64,000 nt of DNA from Anaeramoeba flamelloides (taxonomy: Eukaryota > Metamonada > Anaeramoebidae): contig JANTQA010000060.1 of the NCBI GenBank assembly GCA_027625915.1, positions 3,968,001 through 4,032,000 of the forward strand, read 5' to 3'. The position numbers were made by a program, and so were the translations under genes. Under the pieces are notes generated by a model, which saw nothing but the letters and a program-made list of their open reading frames with translations, did not search any database and was not told the origin of the DNA. Shown piece after piece: positions 59,647 through 64,000 of the stretch; position 1 is the stretch's first letter, and each line of letters begins with the position of its first letter.

Positions 59647-61479
59647 TCAGAAATGGATAATAAATATTGGAATAAAAAGGAACGGCTGTAAAAATAAATC
59701 ATAAAATACAGAAAAACATAAATAAAGAATAAAAAGATAAAGATTTAAAAACTAATCAAGTTCTTGTTTGTTTTTTTTTTTCTTCAGGTGTTATTCACTA
59801 AAAAAATAAATGTCGACTGGAAATCAATATTTAATTATTATTTAATGTTCTAACTTTTTATTTACATTTTTGTGATTGAGTAATTTCTTTAATAATCATA
59901 TATATTTTTAAAGGTTTTTTTATGGATATATATATTTGTTTCTCATTATTTGATTTCTAAAATAAAAATTTGTATATTTCCAGAGTTATTTTATTAAAAC
60001 TAGAAAAATTAAATTTAAAATAAATTTTTAAAAGTTAAAATGTCATTTAAATTTGAGATATACGAAAATTTAATAAATTTTGTCGAATTTTCTTATATTG
60101 TTTTTTTTTCAAACACATTTATTTTAATTTCTATTATCAAATTTACTTAATTAAAGTTTTGTTATAATAAAATTTAAATTATCTACTTGAAAAAATAAGA
60201 ATTTATATTTTGCAAAATCTTTTGTTTTTTTATTTATTTTGAGGTGAATATAATACTAAAATTTTCAATTTTTTCTGATTTTTATTTTATGTTTTGAAGA
60301 AAATAAATATTATTTTGTTCATATACTTTCAAAATATTTAAAATTTTAAATGTTTGTCAAAAAAAATTAAAAATTGTTGTTTTTTCAAGATTTCAGGATT
60401 TTTTTTTTTGAATATATATTTTTTTATATCGAATATCAAAGTTGTGATCAATAAAAATGCTATATATTTTTTTTAAAAACTCAAATTTTTTATTTGTTAA
60501 AATTTAAAAGTATATAATTCTTGATAACTACTGAGAAGATTGAGATTAGAATACTAAATAGTTTAGGATTGTATTGTCTTCATCATGGATATATTTTGGT
60601 AAATCATTAATTTATTAGGCAAAGTTTGAAAATTTTTCGGATCTTTTAAATTTTTGATTCAATTTAGGTAAAATAAGAATTATTTTACAAATAAATTTGA
60701 CTTTTCAAAATGTTATTTGAAGTGATTTCAGAAGAGTTTATCAAATTTTTTTTGTAAGTTTTTTTATTAATCTCATAAATCTCAAAAGATCACTCTTCTC
60801 AAGGATTTATGAAATCGTTAAAGTAATTTGATTCACGTTAACAAATTATTTGAGCATTCGAAAACAAAAAATTATATTATTTCATTTATTTCTTAAAGGT
60901 TGAAAATTGAATGAATAATCAATACTTTGTTTCAAAATAAAATACTGGAAATCAAACAGTGTTTTTTGGTTTTGGCAAGGAGGAATCAATCTCATTTTTA
61001 TAAAATAAATAAACATTTGGTCTCTTTTTTTTATTCAGAAATTGGAAAAATTGTAAAGAGACCAGTTATTAGAGGTTTTTTGGAAAGGGTGATTAAAACA
61101 CAATTACAAATTTTAAGGGAAAACTTTTTGAACAAAAACATTTTCTTTTGCTATGTCAAGTTTTGAATTTTTAGAGTAATGTTCAAAATTAATCACTTTT
61201 AAGAACACATAATAGATGTTGGGTTTTATGTTTGTTCACATTCGGATGTTTCTTAACAAGTGTGAAATAAAAGTGGAGATAGAGACTATTCCAAAAGTTG
61301 GATGATCTGGTTTATCTCTGTGTGGAATTTTAAACCAAGTTTTGCACCCAATATAGAAAAGGTAAAATATAACTTCAATGCTTATGATAACTCCATTCAG
61401 AGAAAAAGGATTCCTTTGAAGGGTAAGTTCTTCAAAGTACCATTGGAAAATAACGAATTGATTTTTTCTTTTTTTGTTT
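59647..61479. other. AT-rich stretch with an ATG-less open frame
   Basis: 59681-59692 is a family G end (GGAACGGCTG then TA). 60927-61166 is an 80-codon frame without ATG, LARRNQSHFYKINKH and RPVIRGFLERVIKTQL, composition protein-like. 61302-61511 opens with MIWFISVWNFKPSFAPNIEK and degrades into a Phe run. These may be fragments of one disrupted or spliced gene; no model is supportable. Confidence 0.35.
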
Positions 61480-61775
61480 GGTTTTTTTTTTGTTCTTTTT
61501 GTATTATGTAGAATTAGATCATGAGTTCCAAAAATAAATAGCCTCTAACATTATTTAATTTGTTCAAAAATCATCAGTTATAATTCTTTATTTTGGATTT
61601 CCTTCCAGTCTCAAAATAATGTGCTTGTTTTTATTCTAAGTGGATATTCATTCTAGTTCTTCACACTACATAATATCATCTTATATCACTTCGAACAATA
61701 TTATATTTCTCGTTCTTCCAAACCAAACACATATCGTAGCAAGGTGATTGTTTCCAAATCAAAACAATAAAAGAC
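61480..61775 (+). repeat. Dispersed repeat P, copy P2
   Basis: Colinear with P1 (26530-26840), with shared blocks GAGTTCCAAAAATAAATAG, TTATTTTGGATTTCCTTCCAG and GATTGTTTCCAAATCAAAAC. Non-coding, class unknown. Confidence 0.7.
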
Positions 61776-62261
61776 AGATATTTTCGAATATTGGTATCAA
61801 ATCACATCATTTTGGAAGTTAAAATTAGTATTAATTTGACACTTAAATTTAAAATCCAGTTGATGTGATTCATTCTTATTCTTTTTGAGTTATTTTTTAA
61901 AATCAATATATTTTTTTATATTCCTGAAATAATATCCAAAGTATTTGCATGTTACAATCATTAAATAGTTAATATTAAAAATTTGGATTGTTTTTTTTTT
62001 TTTAATAATTATTTTTATTTTAAATTATAAATTTAATTATCAAAGTCTTAAAAGAGATATAGTAACGTATACGCTAAAATGCATTTTTTTTATATTTTAA
62101 AAACATAATTTCGAAAAATCGTTTTTTTATAATTATTGGCGAGTTTTAACGAGTATCTGAATTTTATAGTTTGTTCAAATTACTTTTATGATTAAAAAAC
62201 ACATTCATTAACTTTTAAAAAATATCAATTTTTAAAATCTTGTTATGTTTTTAAAATTTAG
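61776..62261. other. Short gene-free stretch
   Basis: AT-rich DNA with T-runs between repeats P2 and F3. No signal. Confidence 0.5.
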
Positions 62262-63062
62262 GTTTTTTATTTTTTATACTTTTTACCTTTTCCAAATTTC
62301 TCTTTTTAAGTTGTTTGGGTTCCTAATCTTTTTGTTTTTTTAGGTGCTTGGAGAGGTTCAAGGAATAAAAAATCATTATAAGAATTGGTGGACTTGATCA
62401 TGAATAACCTAACCAAACTTGTTAATGATCAGATCTAAAATGAATTGAGCTGGACTTATGCAACTGTAGAGAACTGAATTCAACGAATGCGATCTGGAGC
62501 CAACCAAAGTGAACGGAATTGGACTTTCCGTACAATCTGTCGAGTCGTTACCTGGACTGGGTTTTTGCTGTCGAGTCGGTATCTTGTACTGGGATTTTGT
62601 GAAAACAAGATTAGGGAAACTTGCAAAAAAAAAAATAAAAAAAAAAGCAACTCAAAAAAAAAGCAACTCAATTCTGTAAAACCAAATCTTATTCTTAAAA
62701 CCTTAGCACTTTATAGAATCAAACCATCTATAAAGTTTCTAAAAAACTTAATAAAGTAACCTATTTCATTTGATCTATAGTTGTTCAAATATTTAGATCT
62801 CTTTATTAAAACAAATTGAAAATATTGATCATTTTTTTATGGGTCTATCCTTCCTATGAAAAAGATAGATTAATATTTCAAAACAAATTAAAAAAAAAAA
62901 ATCTTAATGAATTAATTTAAAACAAACAGTTTGAAACTATTTTCATTAAATAATAATCGTGAAATCTATGATTTTACGCTTAAATTTCTTTTTGGGGATT
63001 TAAGTAAAAGGTTATCCAGAGTGTAATTTACACTTCTTCAACAATAAAAAAAAAAAAAAAAA
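62262..63062 (-). repeat. Family F repeat, copy F3 (uninterrupted)
   Basis: The full 0.8-kb copy in reverse orientation. It carries neither the family A insertion of F1 nor the element G insertion of F2, so it serves as the empty-site reference for both. The ORF at 62487-62759 runs through the repeat and is not conserved in the other copies. Confidence 0.85.
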
Positions 63063-64000
63063 AAAATTTAGGTTTTTTTTTCAAAAATTTATCATTGTTA
63101 AAAACCATTAGCACAATCAAAATTCAAAATTTACATTGGAAATGTTCCACAATCAAAATACTCTTGCTACACTTACTTTCTGCTTCATATTAAAATACAA
63201 AGTTGATGATAATGGTATAAATATAAAGTTGATGAAAATCGTTAAAATATACTTTCAGATAAAGTAGAAAATAAGTAAAACAAGATTTTTTTAAAAAAAC
63301 GGTGTTTGAAATTTACATTGTTTTTGTTCAAGAATTTCGAAATGTTTTTTAATTAATAAATATACTTTAAATATATTTTTAATCAAAATCTCAAAAAAAA
63401 ATCTAATATTTATAATGTTTTGTCTTTCCTTAAACAAATATTCTTTTAATCCATTTTTTCTATTTATAATATTGGATTTTAGTTCTCACAGAACATAAAA
63501 TTACAGTAGTCCTCAATTATTGGAAAATAGTTTATATATATATATACTGTCACTTTTGAAATATATTATTATTAGAGATTTTTTGTGTTGTTGAAAATAT
63601 AATTAAGTTGAATAGTTAAAACTAGAATACAAAAACTAAATAATACTAATAGTCAATTTTAATATTTTGTAAAGCAGATGAAAATTCAAAATTTTCAGAA
63701 ATATTAAAAAAAGTTAAAAGAATAAAAATGAAATAATTTTACTGAAATTTGGAAATAATTTTATTTTTAGAATATTTGATTTGATGTTTTTTTTTTTTTC
63801 TTTATTCATTTGGTTTTTTCTAATTTTTATGTTTGATGAGACTTTGGTCAACTTTCTGAAATTAAAATTTAATCAATGTATACTTGTTCATCATTGTAAT
63901 CAAAACCTACTTTTATTTTTATTTTTTCTTTTATAGTTTAACCAAGAAAAAATTGTTGAATAAATTTAGAAATAATTCATTTGACAAATAATGTTTTTTA
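63063..64000. other. Gene-free AT-rich stretch to the window end
   Basis: Contains a TA dinucleotide tract at about 63533-63547 and T-runs. No exon or element boundary could be defended. Confidence 0.45.

Noticed and set aside
62487-62759. 90-codon frame at 62487-62759 and the one at 55920-56153
   Set aside because: They lie in family F repeats and are not preserved in frame among the three copies.
1-64000. tRNA, snRNA, rRNA and CRISPR signals
   Set aside because: Scanning by eye for tRNA B-box, U-snRNA and regular repeat-spacer patterns gave nothing convincing. The GGTTCGCTCC in repeat F2 is not conserved in F1 or F3.

Overview
The window is about 80% A+T eukaryotic nuclear DNA with spliceosomal (GT-AG) introns, long homopolymer A/T runs and a dense load of short inverted-repeat transposons. 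The protein set suggests a free-living amoeboid protist. Two products, an RCC1-BTB-MYND protein with a charged Lys/Glu insert and a B-box protein with a SPRY-like tail, are of a style I associate with Anaeramoeba (Metamonada). That assignment is an inference from protein style and base composition, not a proof; another AT-rich amoeba is possible. No rRNA, tRNA, CRISPR, prokaryotic operon or virus-like coding element was recognised.

Genes with recognisable products, left to right: eIF1A (minus, 2 exons, 3429-4196); an NSRP1-like nuclear speckle splicing regulator (minus, 9057-10187); a signal-peptide plus seven-TM protein of the GOST/GPR180-TMEM145 type (plus, 3 exons, 18445-20451); an RCC1-BTB-MYND protein (minus, 27290-29392); a long-form adenylate kinase (minus, 3 exons, 33666-38149, with a 3.6-kb intron); the V-ATPase c''-type proteolipid (plus, 2 exons, 45745-50706, with a 4.4-kb intron); and a B-box/SPRY-like protein whose 5' end is missing (minus, 58429-59637). 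Weaker items are a terminal exon of an unknown gene (24285-24473), orphan ORFs (20635-20952, 37014-37288, 56913-57296) and several exon-like fragments. The genes are housekeeping or modular proteins and do not form a pathway together.

Most of the rest is repeats. I could define at least nine families of short, TA-flanked inverted-repeat elements (Tc1/mariner-style MITEs), most present in two or three copies: A (195 bp), B (442 bp), D (585 bp), E (474 bp, carrying an ORF fragment), G (1.5-kb nested foldback), H (1.04 kb), J (700 bp), K (477 bp), plus single copies L and O. One further element is flanked by TTAA. A non-palindromic family F (about 0.8 kb, three copies) provides empty-site comparisons: copy F1 holds an A element and copy F2 holds the G element, while F3 holds neither. 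The two very long introns, in adenylate kinase and V-ATPase c'', contain several of these elements.

The most unusual items are a G/T-rich telomere-like block (13486-13668) inside a palindrome, a 122-bp perfect inverted repeat (5001-5306), the E elements that carry a shared open reading frame, and a c'' subunit that lacks the usual first membrane helix.
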